Source of the DNA: Thermasporomyces sp036564245
GTDB lineage: Bacteria > Actinomycetota > Actinomycetes > Propionibacteriales > Actinopolymorphaceae
Assembly (NCBI GenBank): GCA_036564245.1
Contig: DATCKU010000071.1
Location: forward strand, 1-64,000
Reading direction: 5' to 3'
Length of the DNA stretch: 64,000 bases
Positions 42,256-51,314 of the stretch are shown here, piece by piece. The first letter of the stretch is position 1. Each line of letters begins with the position of its first letter. The notes below the pieces were generated by a model. That model was not told the origin of the DNA and did not search any database. It saw only the letters and a list, made by a program, of their open reading frames with translations. The position numbers were made by a program, and so were the translations under genes.

Positions 42256-43721
42256 CCACGCGAGCTGACCAGGCAACTGCGCCCGCTCCCGCGACGACAT
42301 GGGATGTCGTCTGCGACACGGCGCGCATGCTCTGGCCGGGCACCGTCGTGACCGAGGGCCGCCCGCTCGACGGCACCCGGACCGACTGGCGTCGTGCACC
42401 TGGTCATGTGGGCACGAGCCAGAGCGGTCAGTGGAGCCGTCGGCCCGATCCGACGGGCGTCTCGGATCGGCGAGCAGGGAAGCTCAACGGCGTCACGAGC
42501 GAGGCAACCGCACACGAGGCCGCGGGGGAGGTGCTGCGGGAGTATCTCGTCCTCCCCGATCGGCGACGGCCGCGCATTGCGGTCCCGTTGGTGGACGGGC
42601 CGGCCGCCGGCGCGGTCGTGGCACACGCCCTACGCAAGCACAGCCACGGCTCCGGCTTCGTCCAGCGCGTCCTGCGTACCGCCTTGGCCTACGCGGTGCG
42701 GCTGCCGTCCGCGTACCGGCTCACGGGCACGGTCGTGGGCAGCCGGCTGACCGTACGGCAGACCAGGGACGCGCTCGCCGAGCCAGCCCGCCACGAGTCC
42801 TTCGAAGACCATCTCGCGACGATCTTCGGCTCCACAGCGGTCTTCGCGTTCGGCGTCGGGCCTCCGCGCGCGAACCGTAAACCGGTGCTGCACGCTCTCA
42901 CACCGGGCGGCCGAACGCTCGGCTTCGTCAAGCTCGGCACGAACGACGTGACCAGAGCCTTGGTGCGCGCCGAAGCGGAGGCGCTGCGCATGCTGGCGTC
43001 GGGCGGGCGCGAGCCCGCGACGTTCCGCACTCCGGCGGTCGTCCACCACGGGCAGTGGCGCGGGCTCGAGGTGCTGGTGCTCGAGGACCTCGCCGCCGCC
43101 CCACCACCACGCGGGAGCGGTCGCGGGACGGGACGTCCGGGCCGGCGCGGCGCGCCCGTGGCGGCGATGCGCGAGCTCGCCGAGCTTCACGGCACGTCGT
43201 CCAGCGCACTTGCCGAGAGCCCGTTCTGGCGGCGTGTCCGCACGACGCCTGATGCCGTGCGGCATCCCGCCCGATCCGAACGCTTCGCGCGCATCGTGTC
43301 GGCCGTGGAGAGCCGGTACGGCGCGACCGACCTGACGCTGGGTCTGTGGCACGGGGACTGGACACCGTGGAACATGGCCTGGTCCGGCGGCGGCGTTCTG
43401 CTCTGGGACCTCGAACGCTGTGCCGCCGGGGTCCCGCTCGGGTTCGACCTCGCGCACTTCGAGATGCAGAGGGTGCTGCAATCCAGAGGGGAACGGCAGG
43501 CCCGCGACCACACCCTGCGGCTGGCCCGGGGTGAGCGGCAGCTGCCTGGCCAGGCCACCGGCTTCGCCGGCAACGATCCGGGCGCTGTCTGGGCGGCGTA
43601 CCTCGTGGAACTCGCCCGCCGCTACAGCATCGACTGCGACACGCCCTGGGGCGCACCCCTCGTCGCCCGCACGACCTGGCTCCTCGACCTGCTCGACGAC
43701 CTCCTGCGTGTCCGCTCATGA
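42252..43721 (+). CDS. APH-like kinase within the EPS cluster
   Basis: A 489-residue protein. The C-terminal half is a choline/aminoglycoside-kinase-like domain: catalytic LWHGDWTPWNMAW near residue 366 and metal-site VLLWDLERCAAG near 383, with a possible hinge ALTPGGRTLGFVKLGTND and VLVLEDLA further up. The N-terminal 200 residues are of unknown fold. Phosphotransferases of this type occur in some actinobacterial polysaccharide loci and could phosphorylate a sugar precursor or the polymer. It is coupled (ATGA) to the polymerase before it and the Wzz-like gene after it. Confidence 0.8.
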   Translation: MTTRADQATAPAPATTWDVVCDTARMLWPGTVVTEGRPLDGTRTDWRRAPGHVGTSQSGQWSRRPDPTGVSDRRAGKLNGVTSEATAHEAAGEVLREYLVLPDRRRPRIAVPLVDGPAAGAVVAHALRKHSHGSGFVQRVLRTALAYAVRLPSAYRLTGTVVGSRLTVRQTRDALAEPARHESFEDHLATIFGSTAVFAFGVGPPRANRKPVLHALTPGGRTLGFVKLGTNDVTRALVRAEAEALRMLASGGREPATFRTPAVVHHGQWRGLEVLVLEDLAAAPPPRGSGRGTGRPGRRGAPVAAMRELAELHGTSSSALAESPFWRRVRTTPDAVRHPARSERFARIVSAVESRYGATDLTLGLWHGDWTPWNMAWSGGGVLLWDLERCAAGVPLGFDLAHFEMQRVLQSRGERQARDHTLRLARGERQLPGQATGFAGNDPGAVWAAYLVELARRYSIDCDTPWGAPLVARTTWLLDLLDDLLRVRS

Positions 43722-45004
43722 CATCCACCGTCGAGCTCGCGCTCTACCGTCGGCTGGTACGACGTCACCTGAAGCTCGCCGGCCTCACGGCGCTTGCCGG
43801 ACTTGCGATCGGGCTCGGCGTCACATGGCTCACCCCACCGATCTACGTGTCCCACGTCACGGTCCTCACCCCCACCACACCGGCCTACCTCGACCTCCGC
43901 CTCGACACGCGCGCGCACGACTCCGGGCCGCCGCCTCGAGCGTGGACGCAAGACACCGAGGCCGAGCTGATCCGCTCCGACCTCGTGCTCGGACGAGTCG
44001 CCGAACGCCTTTCCCGAGCGACGCATTCCACCGCCCCGGAAGCCTGGACGGCCGCGAAGGTACGCGAACGGATACGGCTCAGCGTGCCGGCGAACTCGCG
44101 CATCTTCTCCATCGAGTTCGTCGGCGATTCCGCAGCACAGGCGCGCACGGGCGCCCAGGCGGTTGCCGACGAGTACGTACGGCAGCGCTCCGCGCTGATC
44201 GCCGACCACGCCCACCGGGTGAGGGACGCGTTGAACAAACGGCGAGTCACCCTCCAGAACGTGCTCCAGGGTGAGGAGCCCCTTTCAGGCAGCACGGCAG
44301 ACGACTCGGACGATTCCACTGACCAGCCGACCCTGCCGTCCAGTCCCGAGGTGCGCGGAGAGCTACGCGAGCAGATCGCGCGGATCGACGATGCGATCGC
44401 CAAGGTCGACGCGACCACGAGCGAGCGGGCGTCCATCGTGCGTCGCGCCACCCTTCCCGACCGGCCGACACGGCACAACGCCGAGGTCGCGCCGGTGTCC
44501 GGCCTCGCGGCTGGGTTCGGGGCAGGCCTTGCCGCGGGATACCTGCGACGTCGCAGGCGACGAGTCCTCCAGGACACGCTCGACATCGCAGACGCCAGCG
44601 GGCTGCCCGTCGTCGCCGTCGTGGATGTGGCAGCGATCCGCGACGGCGACCGCGGCCTGACCGATGCGGTCGGCCAACGCCTGGCCGCGCGCCTCGACTC
44701 GGTGTGCGACGGCAAACCTGTGGTGCTCGTGAGGTGCAGCACCGAGCTGGTTGGGGAAGAGCTCGCCACGTACGTCCGGCGCGTCGCGCCCCATATGCAG
44801 GTCGAAGCGACGAGCCTTGTCGCTGGACCGCATGCGTACGAGGGCGTCGTCATCGTCGCGGTCCAGCTGGCCCGCACGACGCGGAGGGAGCTCGTGCGTA
44901 CCATCCGTGCCATCCGAGCCAGCAGTGCCATCCGGGCGAGCCACGGCAGTCCGGCCGGTATGACGCCCGTCGTCGGTGTGATCGCGCTGACCGGCGGTCC
45001 GTGA
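43718..45004 (+). CDS. Wzz-like chain-length protein with degenerate C-terminal domain
   Basis: A 428-residue membrane protein. It has transmembrane helices near residues 20-40 and 258-277, and between them a Wzz-type extracytoplasmic region with a long coiled coil (about 165-235). The cytoplasmic end (about 280-428) has alternating strands (LPVVAVVDVAAI, PVVLVRC, GVVIVAV, VVGVIALTG) resembling the CpsD/MinD-type fold, but no Walker A lysine loop. It probably regulates polymer length without kinase activity. ATGA overlap with the kinase gene. Confidence 0.82.
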   Translation: MTSTVELALYRRLVRRHLKLAGLTALAGLAIGLGVTWLTPPIYVSHVTVLTPTTPAYLDLRLDTRAHDSGPPPRAWTQDTEAELIRSDLVLGRVAERLSRATHSTAPEAWTAAKVRERIRLSVPANSRIFSIEFVGDSAAQARTGAQAVADEYVRQRSALIADHAHRVRDALNKRRVTLQNVLQGEEPLSGSTADDSDDSTDQPTLPSSPEVRGELREQIARIDDAIAKVDATTSERASIVRRATLPDRPTRHNAEVAPVSGLAAGFGAGLAAGYLRRRRRRVLQDTLDIADASGLPVVAVVDVAAIRDGDRGLTDAVGQRLAARLDSVCDGKPVVLVRCSTELVGEELATYVRRVAPHMQVEATSLVAGPHAYEGVVIVAVQLARTTRRELVRTIRAIRASSAIRASHGSPAGMTPVVGVIALTGGP

Positions 45005-45058
45005 CCGACCCGGCCGGCGCGCCGACCGAGAACTCACAACGTGCGAAGGAGCCGATCC

Positions 45059-46015
45059 GTGACAGACGACGCAGCCACTCCGCCACCCGACTCGGACGTC
45101 CACCCGGCGGTCACCGTCGTCATCGCCACCAGGGACCGCAAGGAGCTGGTCCGCCGGGCGGTGGCAGCCGTCCTCGCCCAGGACTACCCCGGCCCGATCG
45201 AGTGCGTCGTGGTCTTCGACCAGGAGCCGGTCGACGAATCCGTCTGCCGGCAGGCTTCGGAGCATCCCAGGCGTCGCGTCCGAGCGGTGGCGAACGTGCG
45301 GACGCCCGGACTTGCCGGGGCGCGAAACTCCGGCATCGACGTCGCGACCGGTGAGCTCATCGCATTCTGCGACGACGACGACGAGTGGTTGCCGGGCAAG
45401 CTCACCCAGCAGGTCGCCGCACTGCGCGCCACCACGGCAGACGTCGTGGTCTCGGGGATCGAGATCGAGTACGGCGACACCCGCGTCGTCCGTGTCCCAG
45501 GCCAGGCTGACCTCTCGCTCGACGCACTCGCCCGGCGTCGGGTGATGGAGGCACACCCGTCGACTGTGCTCGTGCGCGCGAGCGCGCTGCGTGAGCGGAT
45601 CGGACTCGTCGACGAGCAGATCCCGGGCAGCTATGGCGAGGACTACGACTGGATGCTGCGTGCCGCACAGGCCGGCCCGATCGCGGTGGTGGAGCAGCCG
45701 CTGGTGCGGGTGATGTGGGGGCGGCAGTCGTTCTTCAACCGGCGGTGGCAGACCATCATCGACGCCCTGGACTACCTCATCGCCAAGCATCCGGTGCTGA
45801 GCCGCGACGCCGCCGGCCTTGCCCGGCTCCACGGTCAGCGCGCGTTCGCGTACGCCGCCCTCGGGCAGTCCCGGGCCGCTCTCCGCACAGCCTGGCGAGC
45901 CTTCCGGCTCAACTGGCGGGAACCGCGTACCTACGTCACCGTGCTCGTCGCCTCACGGCTGGTATCGGCCGAGCGCGCGTTGGCCGCCGCCAACAGCACC
46001 GGCCGCGGCATCTGA
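45059..46015 (+). CDS. Family 2 glycosyltransferase
   Basis: A 318-residue inverting GT-A glycosyltransferase. The N-terminal strand VTVVIATRDRKELVRRAVAA binds the nucleotide, FCDDDDEWLPGKLTQQVAAL has the metal-binding DxD, and YGEDYDWMLRAAQAG supplies the ED-type catalytic motif. The C-terminal 80 residues are helical. GTG 45059 follows AAGGAGCC at a good distance. It adds a sugar during EPS repeat-unit assembly; donor and acceptor are unknown. The upstream gene ends 54 bp earlier. Confidence 0.92.
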   Translation: MTDDAATPPPDSDVHPAVTVVIATRDRKELVRRAVAAVLAQDYPGPIECVVVFDQEPVDESVCRQASEHPRRRVRAVANVRTPGLAGARNSGIDVATGELIAFCDDDDEWLPGKLTQQVAALRATTADVVVSGIEIEYGDTRVVRVPGQADLSLDALARRRVMEAHPSTVLVRASALRERIGLVDEQIPGSYGEDYDWMLRAAQAGPIAVVEQPLVRVMWGRQSFFNRRWQTIIDALDYLIAKHPVLSRDAAGLARLHGQRAFAYAALGQSRAALRTAWRAFRLNWREPRTYVTVLVASRLVSAERALAAANSTGRGI

Positions 46016-46072
46016 CGTCTGCGCTGACGTATCACCCGTCGACGGCGAAGCACCAGCCGTCGACCGTTCGCG

Positions 46073-46591
46073 TCAACGGGTCGAGCGCGGGGCGAAGAGG
46101 CCGGACACGAGCTCGGCGAAGCGCATCACCGCCTCGGGTGCGCCCTGCCCTCCCGTGTCATCGGCGGGAATCGCCACGACGTCCGGATCCGCGACCGCCT
46201 TGTCGAGCAGGCTCACGAGCTCTCCCTCCGACTGCGCCGCGAGGACGAGACCGGAGTCGGCGAGGCGCCGGACGAACCGCTCCTGGTGGTCGTCCACGTG
46301 TTCGCCGAAGCGCGGAGACCGCGGGACGACGATGGGCACGAGGCCGCGACGCCGGACCTCGAGGATGGTCGAGGGCCCGCCGTGACAGGCGATGACGTCC
46401 GCTGCCGCCATCTGCTCCTCCAGCTCGTCGTGGTCGAGGTAGGCAGCGCCCCGGGCATGGGTCGGAGGGTCGGCGGTTCCGTACTGGATGAGACACTCCA
46501 CGCCGGACTGGCCCGCGCTCCACGCGTCGATCCACCGAACGAACCGCGTGAACCGATGGTGGTCCGTCCCCACGATGCCAAGCAGTCGCAT
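46073..46591 (-). CDS. Alg13-like catalytic subunit of a split glycosyltransferase
   Basis: A 172-residue protein like the C-terminal half of GT-B enzymes of family 28 (Alg13/EpsF/PssE-type). It begins LLGIVGTDHHRFTRFVRWID, and the UDP-sugar-binding site is in ADVIACHGGPSTILEVRRRG near residue 85, with PIVVPRSPRFGEHVDDHQE after it. It needs the membrane-bound Alg14-like partner, encoded 60 bp upstream on the same strand. Together such pairs transfer a hexose to a lipid-linked sugar in EPS synthesis. Both genes run opposite to their neighbours. Confidence 0.88.
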   Translation of the reverse strand: MRLLGIVGTDHHRFTRFVRWIDAWSAGQSGVECLIQYGTADPPTHARGAAYLDHDELEEQMAAADVIACHGGPSTILEVRRRGLVPIVVPRSPRFGEHVDDHQERFVRRLADSGLVLAAQSEGELVSLLDKAVADPDVVAIPADDTGGQGAPEAVMRFAELVSGLFAPRSTR

Positions 46592-46651
46592 GCTGTGCCC
46601 TCTCGCGCCGAGTCCCTACGGGCTCCTACCTTCGCAGCAACGGCTGCACCT

Positions 46652-47146
46652 TCACAGCAACGGGCCGACCACGTGGGCACCCGGATACAAGCGAGCCTGC
46701 TCCTCCCACTGGACGCAGAAGAGCGTCGTGAACGGCCGGCACAACCGCCCGGTGAGGGTGCGGCTGTCGATCCTGTCGTAGACCTCCAGGTAGACGGTCG
46801 GGATCCGGAGCAGTCGAGCGACCACGAAGAAGGGGAACGCAACCCCGGCTCCGGTCGAGACGACGAGGTCGGGACGGTTGCGGCGAAGCACCCGCACGGC
46901 GAGGAACAGGTTCCGGACCAGGTTGGGGACGTTGCGAGTCGTCGGGAAGTACGCCCAGTGCACCGTCTCCCCGCGCAGCCGAGACGTCGCGTCCTGCGTC
47001 GCGAACGTCACCCATTCCCGCTCCCTGGTCTCCCACCACGGACGCAAGGCGAGCAACTGTGCAAGGTGGCCGCCGTTCGAACCGACGAGGAGGACGCGCC
47101 GCGGTGCCGCGGCGTCAGGTTCCCGCACGGGATCGTGATCAACCAT
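46652..47146 (-). CDS. Alg14-like membrane-anchoring subunit of a split glycosyltransferase
   Basis: A 164-residue protein of the Alg14/PssD/EpsE family. The start is RRVLLVGSNGGHLAQLLALR, a Rossmann strand with the GGHL motif; VVSTGAGVAFPFFVVARLLR is the membrane-binding stretch, followed by IPTVYLEVYDRIDSRTLTGR. It recruits the catalytic Alg13-like protein encoded next to it and binds the acceptor. ATG 47146 is chosen over 47164. The pair matches rhizobial PssD-PssE and pneumococcal Cps14F-Cps14G in kind; the sugar is unknown. Confidence 0.88.
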   Translation of the reverse strand: MVDHDPVREPDAAAPRRVLLVGSNGGHLAQLLALRPWWETREREWVTFATQDATSRLRGETVHWAYFPTTRNVPNLVRNLFLAVRVLRRNRPDLVVSTGAGVAFPFFVVARLLRIPTVYLEVYDRIDSRTLTGRLCRPFTTLFCVQWEEQARLYPGAHVVGPLL

Positions 47147-47406
47147 CGAGTGCCCCCAAGTCAAGTCCGGTCAGCCACGATTGTCACACTATGCGTACAT
47201 AGGCCGGAATCTGGGTAGATGGCCGAGGGTCGCAAGAAGGGTCACGGCGCGTTACGAGCGAAGCGTTGGTGATCCGGATTGTTGCAGCCGGGGACCCGAC
47301 ATACCAGACTGTTTATCCGCTGCCTGGTCACGCGCCATAGTCCCGGCCATCGCCGCATACCGGGCAGACACACTGCGCGACCAGGAAGGGGGGGTGGGAG
47401 TAGGTC
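47147..47406. other. Divergent region between the Alg14-like and Wzc-like genes
   Basis: 260 bp with no gene I trust. A CTATG-cgta-CATAG palindrome lies at 47189-47202 and is AT-richer than its surroundings, so promoters for both directions are likely here. A GGGGGGG-rich ribosome site (aaggggggg) precedes GTG/ATG 47407. Confidence 0.35.
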
Positions 47407-49602
47407 ATGGTCGAGACCCTCGGCTACACGCCAGCCGGCTTGCTGGCGAGCGCCATGCGACGGCACGTCGCCCTGCTCGTCACCCTCGGTGTCCTCGGCG
47501 TGGCCGCCGGTGTCGGTCTGGCTCTGCAGCAAGGCATCCAGTACACCGCCACCACGTCGATCATGCTCCGCCCGCTCGAAGGCAACCCATACGCGCCCGA
47601 CGGTCGCGGCGCGGACCTCGTCAACCTGGAGACCGAGATCGAGCTCGTCAAGAGCGAGGCGGTCGCCGCCGAGGCCCGCCGGCGCATCGACACGCAGCTT
47701 TCTGCCGACGAGCTGCTGCAGCGTCTGGACGTCGAGCACCCCAGCAACGCGCAGACGCTCCGGATCTCGCTCACCATGCCGAGCCGCACCGAGGCGCTGC
47801 GCGGGGCTCAGGCGTTCGCCAAGGCGTACCTCGACTACCGCCGTGACCGGGCCAAGGCGCTGCTCGACAGCCGGCTGGCCAAGATCCGCCGACAGCAAGG
47901 CAAGATCGTGACCGAGCTCGGCGACGTCCAGGCCAAGCTGAGCGAGGCGGAGGAGGGCAGCACCGAACACGCCTACCTCAGCGAACGCCTCGACGCCCTG
48001 GCCTCTCAGGCCGCAAGCCTGGAAACCGAGATCAGCACGCTGACCGCCACCGACCTCACTTCCGGCGAGGTGATCAACCCGCCCAGAGTGCCGTTCACCG
48101 GAGGTGGCGCCAACACGGTGCTCGGCGGCGCCGCGGGTGGTCTGGCGGGGTTCGGGCTCGCGCTGTTCGTCGCGCTGCTGCGGACCAGGGCCGACGACCG
48201 GATCCAGTCCCCGGCAGACCTCGAACGAGCAAACCTTCGGCTGCTCAGCGTGATCCGTGAGCCGCAGCGGTTCGGCATCCGAGCGGGCCGGTACGGCCTG
48301 GACCTTTCCGAGCCGTACCGCGAGCTGCGCACCACCGTCGTCGGCGCGCTCGACTCCGCGCCGGTGACCATCGGCGTGACCGGTGCCTCCACCGGCATCT
48401 CGTCGGCGCCGGAAGCTGCTGGCCTTGCCACTGGACTGGCCCGCGCCGGGTTCAGCGTCGTGCTCGTCGACACCGACGGCGTGGCCAGCCAGCTTCTCGC
48501 GGGCGACCACGCCCTGCCCGGCCTGTCTGACCTCCTCGCCGGGCGCATCGAGCTGGCGGACGTCCTCGTCCAGCCAGATGGCGGGCCCGTGCTCGTGCCC
48601 TTCGGTGCGCCACGGCGCAACACGATGGACCAGCTGCTCTCGCCCCAGATGCGCTCGCTCGTCGGGCAGTTGCGGGAGTGGTACGACGTCGTCATGCTGT
48701 CCGGGCGGCCGATCACCAGCGCCGACGGGCAGGCGATCGCCACCCTGTGCGACGCGATGATCCTCGTCGCGGGGAGCAAGATGACGAGGTTCAGAGAGCT
48801 GCAGTCGAGCATGGCGCTACTCGCCCAGAACCAGTCGTACGTGCTCGGCGCCGTGATGATCGAGGGGATACCCGCACGTACCCAACCCGTTCGCACGCGT
48901 GCCAGCTCCTCCAGCCGACTGGAGCTTCCACGCGACCGTACGCTTCCCGAGAGGACACCCGAGTCCGCACGCTCGGGCGCCGTCTCCCACGACGGAGCCG
49001 GACCGGCTGAGGGCTGGAGGCAGGGCACCCGCCCCCGACCGCAGACGCCGGAGGCCGACGGCGCGCACCCGGAGGCGACCGGCACTGCCACCCAGGCACA
49101 GCCGCAACCTCGGGCACACCGCAACGGCCAGCAGCCATCAGCTCAGGCCGGATCCCCACCCACCCAGCAGACCGGTCGGGAACGCAGCAACGGAATCGCT
49201 GGGACGTCGGCATCCGGCCAGGCCGACGACGGTCAGCTGGCCTTCCGCCAAGGTTCGGGCAACGGTCGGGTACGCCTTCCACCGAACTGGTCGCCGAGCC
49301 TGCACCAGCTGGCGGGCAGCTCTGCCGCCGGGGAGGACGACCAGCTCTTCACCGACCCCCAGACACCGACCGCGCCGGCCTCCTGGCCGGGCACCGTCGA
49401 CCAGTGGCACGGCACCCCGGACGACTCGCCAGACACTCCGTCCGCGAAGACCAGCACCGAGCAGAAAGACACCACGCAACAGCCGGAGTCGGTCACGGTG
49501 ACCCGGCGATCGTCCACTCCCCCGATCCCGTCACCCGAGGACTTCGAGAAGACGCAAGAGCACCCACTCGTACGTGACGACCTTCGGTCGGGTGATCGGT
49601 GA
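47407..49602 (+). CDS. Wzc/CpsCD-like protein with a degenerate (pseudo)kinase domain
   Basis: A 731-residue protein. A Wzz-type region with helices near 21-42 and 237-259 flanks a coiled-coil loop. A BY-kinase-like domain follows at about 295-500 (EPYRELRTTVVGAL). Where Walker A should read GxGKST it has GASTGISSAPEAAGLA, without lysine. Walker A' keeps VVLVDTDG, but the Walker B aspartate position reads VVMLSGRP. The last 230 residues are disordered, rich in Gln/Pro/Ser/Thr, and lack the usual tyrosine cluster. It probably controls chain length or export as a scaffold instead of a kinase. ATGA overlap with the flippase gene. Confidence 0.85.
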   Translation: MVETLGYTPAGLLASAMRRHVALLVTLGVLGVAAGVGLALQQGIQYTATTSIMLRPLEGNPYAPDGRGADLVNLETEIELVKSEAVAAEARRRIDTQLSADELLQRLDVEHPSNAQTLRISLTMPSRTEALRGAQAFAKAYLDYRRDRAKALLDSRLAKIRRQQGKIVTELGDVQAKLSEAEEGSTEHAYLSERLDALASQAASLETEISTLTATDLTSGEVINPPRVPFTGGGANTVLGGAAGGLAGFGLALFVALLRTRADDRIQSPADLERANLRLLSVIREPQRFGIRAGRYGLDLSEPYRELRTTVVGALDSAPVTIGVTGASTGISSAPEAAGLATGLARAGFSVVLVDTDGVASQLLAGDHALPGLSDLLAGRIELADVLVQPDGGPVLVPFGAPRRNTMDQLLSPQMRSLVGQLREWYDVVMLSGRPITSADGQAIATLCDAMILVAGSKMTRFRELQSSMALLAQNQSYVLGAVMIEGIPARTQPVRTRASSSSRLELPRDRTLPERTPESARSGAVSHDGAGPAEGWRQGTRPRPQTPEADGAHPEATGTATQAQPQPRAHRNGQQPSAQAGSPPTQQTGRERSNGIAGTSASGQADDGQLAFRQGSGNGRVRLPPNWSPSLHQLAGSSAAGEDDQLFTDPQTPTAPASWPGTVDQWHGTPDDSPDTPSAKTSTEQKDTTQQPESVTVTRRSSTPPIPSPEDFEKTQEHPLVRDDLRSGDR

Positions 49603-51314
49603 CGCAGATCAGGTCGAGCTCGGATCGGTCAGCGCGGACCGCCGGGCATTCCCCCACGCAACACGGCACGTCCCAGACGAAGGACAGCGCGGCCACTCGT
49701 CGCCTGGCGCGCGGTGGCGCACTCAACTTCGCCGGGACCCTGGTCGGCGCAGTCGCCGGGATCGGGCTCGTTGTACTCGTGACCAACACGGTCACGCGAG
49801 AGCTCGCCGGCATGCTGTTCGCCGCCACGTCGTTGTTCCTCGTACTCGGCGCGATCGCGATGCTGGGCTCGGACGCCGGTCTCGCGCACGCGATCCAGCG
49901 CCACCTCGTCGCCGGCCGACCGGATCACGCGCGCGCCACCATCGGGATCGCGCTGCGCGCCGTGGTCGCCCTGAGTACCGTCGTGGCGATCGTCATCTGG
50001 GTCTGTGCTCCATGGGCCGCTCCACTTGTCGCTGACGCCGACCCGGGTGCCGCGACCGGCATGCTTCGCGTGCTGGCAGCGGCCCTCCCGGTGGCGACGG
50101 CGTACGACACGCTGCTCATCGCGACGTTGGCGTACGGCACGGCCCGACCCAACGTCCTGATCGAGAAGCTCGGCCGGCTACCCGGCCAGGTCCTGCTCGT
50201 GCTCGCGGTGATCCTGCTCGACACCGCCTTCGGCGGGGTCGGCTGGTTCCCCCACCTCGGCCCGGTCGGACTCGCGATCGCGTGGTCCGCCCCCTACCTG
50301 TTCGGGCTGGTCGCGGTGAGCATGTGGTGTCGCAGGATCGCACTCCGCGCCGGGCGCCGACCGACCGGAACGGATGGAACGGGGCAGCAACGAGACCGAA
50401 GCGTCGAGCCGGCCAGCACAGGTCCGCAAGGCGCCGAGCGTGCCCGGCTGGCCAGGGACTTCTGGGCCTTCAGCCTGCCGCGAGCCTTGGGCAAGGTCTG
50501 TCAGGTTGCCCTGCAGCGTCTCGACATCGTGCTCGTCGCCGCTCTGCTCTCGCCCGCGCATGCAGCCGTCTACACCGCGGCGACCCGGTTCCTCGTCCTC
50601 GGGCAGCTCGCCACCCAGGCCATGCAGCAAGTGCTCGCACCCCAGTTGTCGGGCATGTTCGCTCGCGAGGACCTGCCCGGAATCCGCCGGATCTTCGCCA
50701 CGTCGACGGCCTGGCTCATGTCCGTCACGTGGCCGGTCTACCTGGCAAGCGCCGCCACCGCGCCGTTGTGGTTGCGGGTGTTCGGCAAGGAGTACGCCTC
50801 AGGACACGTGACGGTGCTCATCCTCGCGGCCACCATGCTGGTGGTGAGCGCCATCGGATCGGTCGACGTCGTACTCCTGATGGCCGGGCGCAGCCGGCAG
50901 AGCCTGGTCAACAACGCCCTCGCGCTCGCCGTCAACATCGCCACGCTCCTGCTCCTGGTCCCGCGCCTCGGTGTCACGGGTGCGGCCCTGGCGTGGTCGG
51001 CCGCCCTGCTGGTACGCAACGTCTTGCCGATGGTCCAGGTCCACCGCAGCTTCGGCGTCGTGACCCACGGAGCCGGCGTGGTATGGGTCGCGGTGTCCGC
51101 CAGTCTCTGCTTCGGCGTGCTTCCCCTCGCCTTGGCCGCCGCGCTCTCGCTGAGCTTGTCGGTCGTGGCGGCGTCGCTGGTGGTCGCCGCTGTGGGGTAC
51201 GCCTGGATGCTCTGGTCCCACCGCGAGGTGCTCGACCTGTCAGCGTTCAAGGACGCGGTGCCGCGCCTCAAGTGGGTGCGGTCTACCCCCAGACAAACGG
51301 TCGCAGCGGACTAG
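49599..51314 (+). CDS. Wzx-like flippase (MOP superfamily)
   Basis: A 571-residue membrane protein with about fourteen helices, of the polysaccharide-transporter branch of the MOP superfamily. After a disordered 30-residue N-terminus comes GGALNFAGTLVGAVAGIGLV; LGSDAGLAHAIQRHLVAGR and LVAALLSPAHAAVYTAATRF are family-like. An insertion of about 40 charged residues sits near 240-280. It flips lipid-linked EPS units across the membrane for polymerisation by the Wzy-like protein. Its TAG stop interlocks with the TAG of the convergent glycosidase gene. Confidence 0.9.
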   Translation: MTQIRSSSDRSARTAGHSPTQHGTSQTKDSAATRRLARGGALNFAGTLVGAVAGIGLVVLVTNTVTRELAGMLFAATSLFLVLGAIAMLGSDAGLAHAIQRHLVAGRPDHARATIGIALRAVVALSTVVAIVIWVCAPWAAPLVADADPGAATGMLRVLAAALPVATAYDTLLIATLAYGTARPNVLIEKLGRLPGQVLLVLAVILLDTAFGGVGWFPHLGPVGLAIAWSAPYLFGLVAVSMWCRRIALRAGRRPTGTDGTGQQRDRSVEPASTGPQGAERARLARDFWAFSLPRALGKVCQVALQRLDIVLVAALLSPAHAAVYTAATRFLVLGQLATQAMQQVLAPQLSGMFAREDLPGIRRIFATSTAWLMSVTWPVYLASAATAPLWLRVFGKEYASGHVTVLILAATMLVVSAIGSVDVVLLMAGRSRQSLVNNALALAVNIATLLLLVPRLGVTGAALAWSAALLVRNVLPMVQVHRSFGVVTHGAGVVWVAVSASLCFGVLPLALAAALSLSLSVVAASLVVAAVGYAWMLWSHREVLDLSAFKDAVPRLKWVRSTPRQTVAAD

